Origin: an uncultured Lachnoanaerobaculum sp. | GTDB taxonomy: Bacteria; Bacillota; Clostridia; Lachnospirales; Lachnospiraceae | Assembly: GCA_946999385.1 (NCBI GenBank) | Contig: CAMQCZ010000008.1 | Location: forward strand, 1-64,000 | Direction of reading: 5' to 3' | DNA length: 64,000 bases | Shown: one piece after another, positions 19,691-27,730 of the stretch | Numbering within the stretch: position 1 is the first letter of the stretch | How the letters are laid out: every line of letters starts with the position of its first letter | The notes under the pieces: generated by a model | The model's database searches: none | What the model was told of the DNA's origin: nothing | What the model saw: the letters and a program-made list of their open reading frames with translations, nothing else | Program-made: the position numbers and the translations under genes

Positions 19691-19807
19691 AACTGCCCCT
19701 CCTTTTATAATTTCAGATTTTTTTATATATTACATATTATTATAACTAAATTCATAAAAGATCAAATATTTATAAGTATATAACAAATAATTTTGTACTT
19801 TGTCATA

Positions 19808-19836
19808 ATAATATCATTAATTTTTGTACTAAACAA
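19808..19836 (-). promoter_or_regulatory. Predicted promoter of codY
   Basis: On the minus strand: TTGTTT (19836-19831), 17 bases, TATTAT (19813-19808). It lies about 120 bases before the codY start, which leaves a long leader; other promoters closer to the gene are possible. Confidence 0.4.
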
Positions 19837-19875
19837 GTTTATTTTATAATTAATCAAAAATAAAAGCTTAAATAT

Positions 19876-19887
19876 CTACAGTTGTAG
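19876..19887. promoter_or_regulatory. Short perfect palindrome of the TACAnnTGTA type
   Basis: CTACAGTTGTAG contains TACA-2-TGTA, the half-site pattern bound by CopY/BlaI/MecI-type repressors. It lies about 40 bases upstream of the -35 hexamer of the predicted codY promoter, in the 285-base gap after ohrR. Function is unknown; the match may be chance. Confidence 0.25.
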
Positions 19888-19975
19888 GAATAATATAGGA
19901 ATACTCAAATTTTTCCACATTTTCTTACATCATATAGCTACCTAAGCTCTATATTTTACAATTATTTATAAAAAA

Positions 19976-20428
19976 CTATACTATTTCATATTCCTCCATA
20001 GAAGATAAAAGCTTATAAGAAAGCCTATATAAATCATCAAATTCATCTTGACAAATATTTAAACACTTTTTCATTCTTGGAGGTATACTACTTGCTTTTT
20101 CTCTTAAAAACATACCATTTTCAGTTATACTTATTATTAAAACTCTTTCATCTTCTTTAGATCTTTCTCTACTGATATAACCCTTTTTTTCCAATTTTTT
20201 CAATACAGGGGTCAAAGTTCCTGAATCAAGAAATAATTTCTCCCCAAGATCTTTTACACTTAAATTTTTATATTCCCACATTACCATCATAGTTATATAT
20301 TGTGTATATGTCAGATCCAATTCATCTAAAAGAGGCTTATATCTTCTTACAATTTCTTTGGCACAAACATACAGAGGAAAACAAAGCTGACTTGTCAATC
20401 TCAAATCATCATATCTACTATCTTTCAC
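19976..20428 (-). CDS. ohrR: Organic-peroxide-sensing MarR-family repressor OhrR
   Basis: A winged-helix MarR protein of about 150 residues. The reading starts best at GTG 20428, because AAAGGAG lies eight bases before it and this places the conserved redox cysteine of QLCFPLY at residue 16, matching Cys15 of Bacillus subtilis OhrR. The segments YKPLLDELDLTYTQY and LFLDSGTLTPVLKKLE are diagnostic of OhrR within MarR proteins. Further cysteines (VCAKE, KKCLNIC) may allow two-cysteine chemistry. An alternative ATG at 20455 would overlap trxA by eight bases but has no close ribosome binding site. It is downstream of trxA in one operon with an OhrR-type operator at 20796-20808, suggesting autoregulation. 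No ohr peroxidase gene is in the window. Confidence 0.88.
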   Translation of the reverse strand: MKDSRYDDLRLTSQLCFPLYVCAKEIVRRYKPLLDELDLTYTQYITMMVMWEYKNLSVKDLGEKLFLDSGTLTPVLKKLEKKGYISRERSKEDERVLIISITENGMFLREKASSIPPRMKKCLNICQDEFDDLYRLSYKLLSSMEEYEIV

Positions 20429-20447
20429 ATCTAAAGCTCCTTTTTTA

Positions 20448-20756
20448 TTAATCATTTAATAAGCTATAGATTTCCTCTTCACTTATAAGACCTACAGATC
20501 TGTTTATAACCTGTCCATTCTTAAATACAAGCAAGGTAGGTATAGTTAAAATATGATATTTCATAGCCAAGCTTTGATTTTCATCTGTATTTATTTTTAC
20601 AACCTTAAAGCCTTCAGCTTTTTGAGATATTTCCTCTACTACAGGTAATAATGCTTTACAAGGTCCACACCATGGAGCCCAAAAATCTACCAGCACCGGT
20701 ATATCGCTTTTTAAAACCTCTTCTTCAAAATTTTCAACTGTTATTTGTATTGCCAT
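20448..20756 (-). CDS. trxA: Thioredoxin
   Basis: A 102-residue thioredoxin starting MAIQITVENF, with the active site WCGPC (Cys30, Cys33) and the cis-proline in TIPTLLVF. AGGAG lies seven bases before this ATG; an in-frame codon six residues earlier is less likely. It is a cytoplasmic disulfide reductase. It is the first gene of a two-gene operon with ohrR, and a promoter with an internal OhrR-type palindrome lies directly upstream, so it is probably induced by organic peroxide. No thioredoxin reductase gene is nearby. Confidence 0.95.
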   Translation of the reverse strand: MAIQITVENFEEEVLKSDIPVLVDFWAPWCGPCKALLPVVEEISQKAEGFKVVKINTDENQSLAMKYHILTIPTLLVFKNGQVINRSVGLISEEEIYSLLND

Positions 20757-20788
20757 AATATAACTCCTAATCATTTTTATTATACTAG

Positions 20789-20817
20789 ATTTTATGCAAT
20801 TAAATTGCTTTTGTCAA
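20789..20817 (-). promoter_or_regulatory. Promoter of trxA-ohrR
   Basis: On the minus strand: perfect TTGACA (20817-20812), 17 bases, TAAAAT (20794-20789). The spacer is almost filled by the palindrome at 20796-20808. Confidence 0.75.
20796..20808. promoter_or_regulatory. Predicted OhrR operator
   Basis: GCAATTAAATTGC is an inverted repeat between the -35 and -10 hexamers. Its inner 11 bases, CAATTAAATTG, are identical to the core of the Bacillus subtilis ohrA operator (TACAATTAAATTGTA, established knowledge). A bound repressor would block the promoter. Confidence 0.7.
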
Positions 20818-20848
20818 GAAGTATATATAGCTTTATCAAAAAATATCT

Positions 20849-21637
20849 CTATCCCAAAATGGCTCTATCACTTAGCTCTTGGTTTGTATTAGAATATAAT
20901 TTCATAATATCTTCAATAGTAATATTCACTCTTTCTTCTCCCTCAAGAATTTTTATTATTTTTCCTTGATTCATAACAAGCGTCTTATTTCCATATTCAA
21001 GAGCATTTTTTATATTATGTGTAATCATTAAAGTTGTGATTTTGTTTTTTTCTACTATTGTTCTTGTTATTTCCAGTATATCTTTAGCAGTCTTAGGATC
21101 CAATGCGGCTGTATGTTCATCCAACAATAAAAGTTCAGGAGCTTCCAAGGTAGCCATCAAAAGTGTAAGTGCCTGTCTTTGCCCTCCACTTAATAAGCCT
21201 ACAGGACTTTTTAATCTATTTTCAAGACCCAATCCCAATTTACTACAAGCTTCCTTAAAAAAAATATGTTCATGTTTTCTTACAGCTAAACCAAATCTCA
21301 TTTTCTTGCCTCTTGAAAATGCTAAGCCTAAATTTTCTTCAATAGTCATATTTGGTGCAGTACCCTTTAAAGGATCTTGATATAATCTTCCTATATATCT
21401 GGCTCTTTTATGTAATTTTTCATAGGTTATATCTTTATTATTATTAAAAATCCTACCACTAAAAACCTCTATATCTCCTGCAATAGCATTTAAAAGTGTA
21501 GATTTTCCGGCACCGTTGCTACCTATTATAGTTACAAAATCACCATCATTAAGACTTAGATTAATCCCATCAAGAGCCAGCTTTTCATTAACGGTATGTT
21601 CATTAAATATAACCTTTAAATCTTTAATTTCCAGCAT
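20849..21637 (-). CDS. trpZ: ABC transporter ATP-binding protein (predicted tryptophan transporter, TrpZ-like)
   Basis: A 262-residue ABC ATPase with Walker A GSNGAGKST (about 39-47), signature LSGGQRQAL near residue 150 and Walker B LLLLDEHTA near residue 172. It powers import with the membrane protein encoded just upstream, whose gene it overlaps by 14 bases. GGAG lies ten bases before the ATG. The three genes trpX-trpY-trpZ follow a T-box whose specifier reads tryptophan, which is the basis of the substrate call; the symbol follows comparative-genomics naming and is inferred. Confidence 0.85.
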   Translation of the reverse strand: MLEIKDLKVIFNEHTVNEKLALDGINLSLNDGDFVTIIGSNGAGKSTLLNAIAGDIEVFSGRIFNNNKDITYEKLHKRARYIGRLYQDPLKGTAPNMTIEENLGLAFSRGKKMRFGLAVRKHEHIFFKEACSKLGLGLENRLKSPVGLLSGGQRQALTLLMATLEAPELLLLDEHTAALDPKTAKDILEITRTIVEKNKITTLMITHNIKNALEYGNKTLVMNQGKIIKILEGEERVNITIEDIMKLYSNTNQELSDRAILG

Positions 21638-22523
21638 TTTTCTTTCTCCATTTCTTATATGCAGGTTTTATAATAGGTATACTTATTGCAATTACTACTA
21701 TAATTGCCGAAAATAATTTCAGATTGACAGGAGGTAAACCTATATAAAAAGCAAATGTCAACATAAATCTGTATATTATAGCACCTACAACTACTGCAAT
21801 CAAATGCCTTAGCATTCCCTGCTTACCAATGACAGCTTCTCCTATAATTATACTTGCAAGTCCTAACACAAGCATACCGACACCCATACTATGTGTAGCT
21901 GTAGAACCATATTGAGCATATATTGCTCCTGATAAGGCAACCATAAAATTACATAATACAAAGCCTAAAATTTTCATAAAATCAGTATTAATGCTTGAGC
22001 TTCTAACCATAAATTCATTATCACCTGTGGCTCTAAGTGAAAGACCTATTTGAGTTTTAAAAAATATATATAATAAAATAACTAAGATTAAAATTATAAT
22101 ACTTAATAATACAAGCTTGCCTATATCAACATCAGCTATAAATATTTTATTTTCTATAAATGTAAATATAGTTTTTTTTCCATAAAAGAATACACTAGGT
22201 TTATCACCCATTATCATTAAATTTATGGAATATAGTCCCGTCATTGTTAATATACCTGCTAAAATCTCATGTATTTTTAGTTTTGTATGCAATATTCCTG
22301 TAACAAGACCTGCAACTATACCACCTAAGCAAGCTGTTATTATACCCATAAATGGTCTGTTCACCTGTGCCCAAACTGCTGAATATGCAAGTCCTGTTAC
22401 AAAGCTTCCATCTACAGTAAGATCCGGCAAATCCAAAATTCTAAATGCTATAAATAAGCCTAAAGACAATATAGCAAAAATAAGTCCTAATTCTATACTG
22501 CCTGTTATTGTTGATAATGCCAT
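21624..22523 (-). CDS. trpY: ABC transporter permease (predicted tryptophan transporter, TrpY-like)
   Basis: A 299-residue hydrophobic protein with roughly eight to nine membrane segments, of the branched-chain amino-acid type permease superfamily that pairs with PF04392-like binding proteins. Motifs LPDLTVDGSFVTG and GLASIIIGEAVIG are typical of this group. An AAAGGAAG site precedes the ATG. It lies between the binding-protein gene (12-base gap) and the ATPase gene (14-base overlap). Confidence 0.87.
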   Translation of the reverse strand: MALSTITGSIELGLIFAILSLGLFIAFRILDLPDLTVDGSFVTGLAYSAVWAQVNRPFMGIITACLGGIVAGLVTGILHTKLKIHEILAGILTMTGLYSINLMIMGDKPSVFFYGKKTIFTFIENKIFIADVDIGKLVLLSIIILILVILLYIFFKTQIGLSLRATGDNEFMVRSSSINTDFMKILGFVLCNFMVALSGAIYAQYGSTATHSMGVGMLVLGLASIIIGEAVIGKQGMLRHLIAVVVGAIIYRFMLTFAFYIGLPPVNLKLFSAIIVVIAISIPIIKPAYKKWRKKNAGN

Positions 22524-22535
22524 TTTACTTCCTTT

Positions 22536-23606
22536 CTATTTATTATTAGTAATCTCTACATATCTTTCATTTTCCAAAATTTCCTTAGGTATTTCTATAC
22601 CTATTTCCTTTGCTGTATCAGTATTTATATAAATATTCAAATTATCCTTAAATACCTTTACCGGTATTTCACTTGTTTTTTTACCTTTTAATATTTCATC
22701 TACAATATTGGCAGTTTCTTTACCTAAATCATTATAATCTATACCTACAGTTGCAAAGCCTCCGTCCATTACCATGGAATCAGCACCTACATATACAGGT
22801 TTTTTAGCTTTATTTGCCACTGACATAAGTATAGGCATAGCTTCTGCTACCGTATTATCATTTGCAACAAATATTGCATCAACCTTTTCTACCATAGTAG
22901 AAGCTGCACTTTGTAGCTCTGAACTTGTTGTAATTGAGCTTTTTACTATTTCAAGCTCATGTTCCTTGGCATAATCCTCAAGCTTTGCTAAATTACTTAC
23001 CGAATTATCTTCTCCCGCATTATATATATATCCAATATTTTTTATATTTGGAGTAATCTGTCTTGCTAAATCTAATATCTTATCCACCTGTATAATATCA
23101 GATGTACCTGTCATACCCTTATCAGTTTTATCAAAATCTGTAACCACTCCTGCTTTTATCGGATCAGTAACCGCAGTAAATACTACAGGCGTTGTTTTAG
23201 CAAGACCCATAGCCGCCTGAGCAACAGGTGTTGTTATAGGTACTATAACGTCCGGCTTTGAACCTTCAAGTGTCTTCATAATACTTGCCACATTTGAAAG
23301 CTCTCCTTGTGCATTTTTAAAAATTATATTTGCACCTTCTCCATTTTTATATCCAAGCTCCTCCAATCTACTCATTATTGCATTATGTATAATATTTAAT
23401 GATGTATGATCCATAAGTTGAACTATTGCAATAGTAGGTATTTTTTTATCTGTTGCTTCATCAGAATTGCTTTCTTTTTTATCAACATCTGTTTCTACTG
23501 CCACACTTGTTTCTAAACTTTCTTCTTTAACCTCTTTTGGTACACAAGCACCTAATACACTCGCTACAACCATTGCTCCTAAGCTTAAGCCCATAAATTT
23601 TTTCAT
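22536..23606 (-). CDS. trpX: ABC transporter substrate-binding lipoprotein (predicted tryptophan transporter, TrpX-like)
   Basis: About 356 residues from ATG 23606; GGAGG lies eight bases upstream and inside a slightly longer frame, which is therefore rejected. The N-terminus is a lipoprotein signal with lipobox SVLGAC (Cys21), followed by an acidic linker and a periplasmic-binding-protein fold of the ABC_sub_bind (PF04392) type, with IVQLMDHTSLN at the first strand. It sits outside the membrane and delivers substrate to TrpYZ. Expression is governed by the T-box at 23640-23910. The substrate is inferred from the T-box specifier. Confidence 0.88.
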   Translation of the reverse strand: MKKFMGLSLGAMVVASVLGACVPKEVKEESLETSVAVETDVDKKESNSDEATDKKIPTIAIVQLMDHTSLNIIHNAIMSRLEELGYKNGEGANIIFKNAQGELSNVASIMKTLEGSKPDVIVPITTPVAQAAMGLAKTTPVVFTAVTDPIKAGVVTDFDKTDKGMTGTSDIIQVDKILDLARQITPNIKNIGYIYNAGEDNSVSNLAKLEDYAKEHELEIVKSSITTSSELQSAASTMVEKVDAIFVANDNTVAEAMPILMSVANKAKKPVYVGADSMVMDGGFATVGIDYNDLGKETANIVDEILKGKKTSEIPVKVFKDNLNIYINTDTAKEIGIEIPKEILENERYVEITNNK

Positions 23607-23639
23607 TTTTTCTACCTCCATATATTTTTTAAAAATAAA

Positions 23640-23910
23640 AAAAGCCTGCCTTCCATACGAAAGGACAAGCTACTGCCTGCGGTACCACCTTTATTAGTAT
23701 AATAAATATACTCACTTTATAGAAATGCCATCACATTTCTCGCCTTTTAACGGTAGCACACCGTCTTGGAATACTTGCATTTGCTTTGACCAAGCCCTCA
23801 TGGGTCCATTTACAAAACGTCATCTCTGTCTGATTCCCAGCATCTCAAACTCTCTGAAAGCGACTATAATGTTTTATCTCCCAATCAACAGTTTCTTCTT
23901 TATTTTTTTA
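23640..23910 (-). promoter_or_regulatory. T-box riboswitch leader, tryptophan-type specifier
   Basis: The conserved T-box AGGTGGTACCGC lies at 23692-23681 and is followed by a terminator hairpin (about 23675-23643) with a T-run. Upstream are the AGAGAG element, a GCTGGGAATCAG region and a specifier-loop segment with TGG at 23808-23806 followed by ACC, the usual context of the specifier. Uncharged tRNA(Trp) would favour the antiterminator and switch on trpXYZ. This leader accounts for most of the 467-base gap between trpX and ackA. Confidence 0.9.
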
Positions 23911-23912
23911 GT

Positions 23913-23941
23913 ATAATACATAATAAATAATCCTTTGTCAA
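23913..23941 (-). promoter_or_regulatory. Promoter of the T-box/trpXYZ operon
   Basis: On the minus strand: perfect TTGACA (23941-23936), 17 bases, TATTAT (23918-23913), immediately upstream of the T-box leader. Confidence 0.8.
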
Positions 23942-24028
23942 GTATTATTTCAAAATTTTTCTATATAAATTTTAAAAATTAAATATATGTATCATATAAA
24001 TATTCTATTTTTACAAAATATAAATCAA

Positions 24029-24064
24029 AAAAAATATCAGTTCTCTTTAGAACTGATATTTTTT
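24029..24064 (-). terminator. Terminator of pta-ackA
   Basis: A perfect 16-bp stem (24029-24044 with 24049-24064), CTTT loop and T-run, starting ten bases after the ackA stop. Confidence 0.9.
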
Positions 24065-24073
24065 AAATATAAC

Positions 24074-25270
24074 TTACTCAACTAATCTTTTTGTTTCTCT
24101 TGCAATAGCCAATTCTTCATTTGTTGGTAAAAGAATCAATTTAATACTTGAGTCCTTTGCAGATATAATTTGCATCTTACCTCTAACATCATTAGCTATA
24201 GGATCAAGCTTTACTCCCATATATGCAAATTGTTCCGAAACAATTTTTCTGGTATCCTTGTCATTTTCACCTACTCCACCGGTAAAGCAAATAGCATCTA
24301 CTCCACCCATTGCAGCTATATATGCACCTACATATTTAATTACCCTATATCTAAAAGCATCTAAAGCTGTTTGTGCCAATTTATTTCCCTTTGCAGCCGC
24401 ATCCTCTATATCTCTAAAATCAGAAGATATACCGCCTGACATACCTAATACTCCTGATTTTTTATTTAAAATTTCTATAACCTCATCTACAGTCTTATTT
24501 TCTTTATTGCAGATAAATTGTACAACAGCAGGATCTATATCACCTGAACGTGTTCCCATTATAAGTCCCTCCAAAGGTGTAAAGCCCATAGAAGAATCAA
24601 CACATTTTCCACCAATAGAAGCTGAAATACTTGCACCATTACCTAAATGACAAACAATAACCTTAGCACTTTTAGGATCTAAGCCGGCAAATTTTATAGC
24701 CTCTCCTGAAACAAACATATGACTTGTTCCATGAAATCCATATCTACGTATTGAATATTCTTCTAAATATCTGTGAGGTATTGCATATGTATATGCTTTT
24801 TCAGGCATAGACATACCAAATGCTGTATCAAATACTGCAACATTAGGAACACCCGGTATAGCTTCTTCAACCGCTTCAATACCCATAAGATTTGCAGGAT
24901 TATGTAATGGACCTAAATCAAAGCAATCACGAACAACTTTTTTAACATCTTCAGTAATAACTACTGAATCTGAATATTTCATACCTGCATGTAATACTCT
25001 ATGTCCTACAGCTTTTATCTCATCTATACTCTTAATAACTCCATACTCTTTATCTGTTAGTGCTTCCATTACCAATTTTATAGCAACTGTATGATTTGGC
25101 ATAGGCTTCTCAATTACAAATTTTTCTTTGCCTATAGTTTGATGTGTTAATTTTGAACCGTCAATATATATCCTTTCGCATAATCCTTTTGCTAATAAGC
25201 TTTCATTTTCCATATCAATAAGCTGATATTTTAAAGATGAGCTTCCACAATTAATAACTAAGATTTTCAC
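24074..25270 (-). CDS. ackA: Acetate kinase
   Basis: A 398-residue acetate kinase with the phosphate-binding start ILVINCGSSSLKYQ, VCHLGNGAS, the FDTAFGMSMP substrate segment and the second adenylate segment FTGGVGEND near residue 330. It converts acetyl phosphate and ADP to acetate and ATP, the last step of acetate fermentation. The start is GTG, with GGGAGG ten bases upstream. It follows pta by 36 bases and forms an operon with it. Confidence 0.97.
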   Translation of the reverse strand: MKILVINCGSSSLKYQLIDMENESLLAKGLCERIYIDGSKLTHQTIGKEKFVIEKPMPNHTVAIKLVMEALTDKEYGVIKSIDEIKAVGHRVLHAGMKYSDSVVITEDVKKVVRDCFDLGPLHNPANLMGIEAVEEAIPGVPNVAVFDTAFGMSMPEKAYTYAIPHRYLEEYSIRRYGFHGTSHMFVSGEAIKFAGLDPKSAKVIVCHLGNGASISASIGGKCVDSSMGFTPLEGLIMGTRSGDIDPAVVQFICNKENKTVDEVIEILNKKSGVLGMSGGISSDFRDIEDAAAKGNKLAQTALDAFRYRVIKYVGAYIAAMGGVDAICFTGGVGENDKDTRKIVSEQFAYMGVKLDPIANDVRGKMQIISAKDSSIKLILLPTNEELAIARETKRLVE

Positions 25271-25306
25271 TTTTAGTTATCCTCCCTTTATATTATATTT
25301 TTTATA

Positions 25307-26305
25307 TTAATTATTACCTACACATTGCACAGCAGTTATAGCAACAACGCCTACTATATCCTGCCAAGAACATCCTCTTGAAAGATCATTTACCGGACTT
25401 GCTATACCTTGACACATAGGACCATAAGCATCAGCCTTTGCCAATCTTTGAACTAATTTATATCCTATATTTCCGGCATCCAAGTCAGGGAATACTAAAA
25501 CATTAGCTTTTCCTGCAACATTTGAGTTTGGTGCCTTTGAAGCTCCTATTTCAGGAACTATAGCCGCATCTAATTGTAATTCTCCATCTAAACAAAGATT
25601 TGGTGCAAGTCCCTTAGCAATCAAGGTAGCCTGAACCACCTTATCAACATCAGCATGCTTTGCACTTCCCTTTGATGAATGGCTAAGCATAGCTACTCTT
25701 GGCTCTCTTCCAACTAATAATCTAAAACTTTCAGCTGATGAAATAGCTATTTGTGCCAATTTTTCAGAATCAGGATTTTGTTCAAGTCCACAGTCTGCAA
25801 AAACAAAAGTACCCTCTTCACCATATTCACAATTAGGTACTTCCATCAAAAAGAAAGCGGAAACAAGCTTTGTACCCGGTTTTGTCTTTATAATTTGTAA
25901 GCTTGGTCTTAAAGTATCTGCCGTAGAATGACAAGCTCCACTAACCATACCATCTGCATCTTTATTTTTTATCATGAGGCAAGCATAATAAGCATAATCA
26001 CTTAAAATAATTCTTTTTGCTTCCTCCTTAGTCATACCCTTTGCTTTTCTAAGCTCAACAAATAAATCAATATAAGCTTGTGTCTTTTCATATGTATTAG
26101 GATCTATCAATGTTGCTTTAGATATATCAAGTCCTTGAGAATTTTTAGAAATCTCTTCAGGCGTTCCTATTATTATTATATTAGCCAATCCTTCCCTTAA
26201 AATTTCTTCAGCCGCTTGAAAAGTTCTTCTATCCATAGACTCCGGTAAGATTATAGTTTTATTAGCCGCCTTTGCTCTAGCTTTTATGCTATCCATTACT
26301 CCCAT
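25307..26305 (-). CDS. pta: Phosphate acetyltransferase
   Basis: A 332-residue short-form Pta, the catalytic domain only, beginning MGVMDSIKARAKAANKTIIL. Characteristic segments are ADGMVSGACHSTADTLRPS and the C-terminal YGPMCQGIASPVNDLSRGC. It converts acetyl-CoA to acetyl phosphate. AAAGGAG lies seven bases before the ATG; a second ATG three codons later is possible. It is the first gene of pta-ackA, with a promoter at 26362-26391. Confidence 0.97.
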   Translation of the reverse strand: MGVMDSIKARAKAANKTIILPESMDRRTFQAAEEILREGLANIIIIGTPEEISKNSQGLDISKATLIDPNTYEKTQAYIDLFVELRKAKGMTKEEAKRIILSDYAYYACLMIKNKDADGMVSGACHSTADTLRPSLQIIKTKPGTKLVSAFFLMEVPNCEYGEEGTFVFADCGLEQNPDSEKLAQIAISSAESFRLLVGREPRVAMLSHSSKGSAKHADVDKVVQATLIAKGLAPNLCLDGELQLDAAIVPEIGASKAPNSNVAGKANVLVFPDLDAGNIGYKLVQRLAKADAYGPMCQGIASPVNDLSRGCSWQDIVGVVAITAVQCVGNN

Positions 26306-26361
26306 AGTAATGCTCCTTTCAAATCTTTATAAGTAAAATATACTAATTATATATTGTTTTA

Positions 26362-26391
26362 ATTATAGTATATTTATTATATAATATACAA
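26362..26391 (-). promoter_or_regulatory. Predicted promoter of pta-ackA
   Basis: On the minus strand: TTGTAT (26391-26386), 18 bases, TATAAT (26367-26362). The 140-base divergent region also must hold the tmcAL promoter, for which several AT-rich candidates exist but none stands out. Confidence 0.6.
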
Positions 26392-26445
26392 GTGATTTTT
26401 TATTTTATAAATTTTTAAATTATTATATAGATAAAGGAGTTAATT

Positions 26446-27666
26446 TTGAAAAAAATTTTAGGAATAATAGCTGAATATAATCCATTTCACAATGGACATT
26501 TATATCAAATTCAAAAAGCAAAAGAAGAATCAAATGCAGATTTTATTATTGCTTTGATAAGCTCAAGCTTTGTTCAACGTGGAGAATTATCCATATATTC
26601 CAGCTATGAAAGAGCTAAAATGGCTGTGAAAAATGGTATAAGTGCTGTCTTTGAAATGCCTGCATACTTTTCAAGCTCAAGTGCAGAAAGTTTTGCCTTC
26701 TATGGTGTGGATTTTTTTAATAAATTAGGTCTTGATTATATTTCGTTCGGTAGTGAAAGTGCCAATTATAAGCATTTATATACACTTAGTAATATTTTAA
26801 ATAAAGAATCAGAAAATTTTAAACAAGTATTAAAAGATGAATTAAAAAAAGGGTATTCTTATCCAAAATCCAGACAAATTGCCTTTGAAAAAATAGAAAA
26901 AGCTTATAATATTGATTTTTCAAATATTTTAAATAACCCTAACAATATATTGGCCATAGAATATTTGAAAGCAATGAATAATTTAAATTCACATATGAAG
27001 CCTATAATCATAAAGAGAAGCTCAAATAATTATAATAGCAAGCTCTTGGATAATGATAACTTTTCTTCAGCAAGTGCAATAAGATATAGCATATTAAATA
27101 ATCATAATTATAATATTATTAAAAATTCTATACCTGAAAATATTTATAATTATATTTCTACAATAAATCCATTGTCAAATGATGATGCACTTAACATAAT
27201 ATATTATATGCTTAATTTATATAAATATAAAAAGAAAAATTTAAATATATATTTGGATATAAATACAAATTTAAGTAATAGAATATTAAACTCATTTGAA
27301 AATGTGAAAAGCTATGAACAACTTATAAGCTTAATAAAAACAAAGGACTATACCTATAGTAGAATTTCAAGAGCTGTAACGCATATTTTATTAAATATAC
27401 AAAAAGAAAAATTTAAAGATTTTTATAAGCAAGGTGCAAGCTATGCCAGACTTCTTGCCTTTAAAAAAAGTGATATTGAAGTTTTAACATTATTAAAAAA
27501 TAGAACTTCCTTAAATTTTATAAGCAAGGAAAAAGATGCAAAAAAACTTTCTAAAATGCCATTAGAATTATATAAGCATAATCAATTTGCAAATAATATA
27601 TATAAAAATATATATTATTCCAAATATATGAAAGAGCTTGGTAACAGCTTATTATATATTGAATAA
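26446..27666 (+). CDS. tmcAL: tRNA(Met) cytidine acetate ligase TmcAL (YlbM family)
   Basis: A 406-residue nucleotidyltransferase-fold protein with GIIAEYNPFHNGH at the N-terminus (the HxGH nucleotide-binding motif) and SSSFVQRGE. In Bacillus subtilis this family makes N4-acetylcytidine at the wobble base of elongator tRNA(Met), using free acetate and ATP. It starts at TTG, with AAAGGAG six bases before it. It is divergent from pta-ackA, whose product acetate is its substrate, and this neighbourhood is common in Firmicutes. Length is normal. Confidence 0.92.
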   Translation: MKKILGIIAEYNPFHNGHLYQIQKAKEESNADFIIALISSSFVQRGELSIYSSYERAKMAVKNGISAVFEMPAYFSSSSAESFAFYGVDFFNKLGLDYISFGSESANYKHLYTLSNILNKESENFKQVLKDELKKGYSYPKSRQIAFEKIEKAYNIDFSNILNNPNNILAIEYLKAMNNLNSHMKPIIIKRSSNNYNSKLLDNDNFSSASAIRYSILNNHNYNIIKNSIPENIYNYISTINPLSNDDALNIIYYMLNLYKYKKKNLNIYLDINTNLSNRILNSFENVKSYEQLISLIKTKDYTYSRISRAVTHILLNIQKEKFKDFYKQGASYARLLAFKKSDIEVLTLLKNRTSLNFISKEKDAKKLSKMPLELYKHNQFANNIYKNIYYSKYMKELGNSLLYIE

Positions 27667-27730
27667 AATTTCTTTATATTAATTTAATTACTATATGTTA
27701 AAATTACAAAAAAATTATAGGAGATATATT

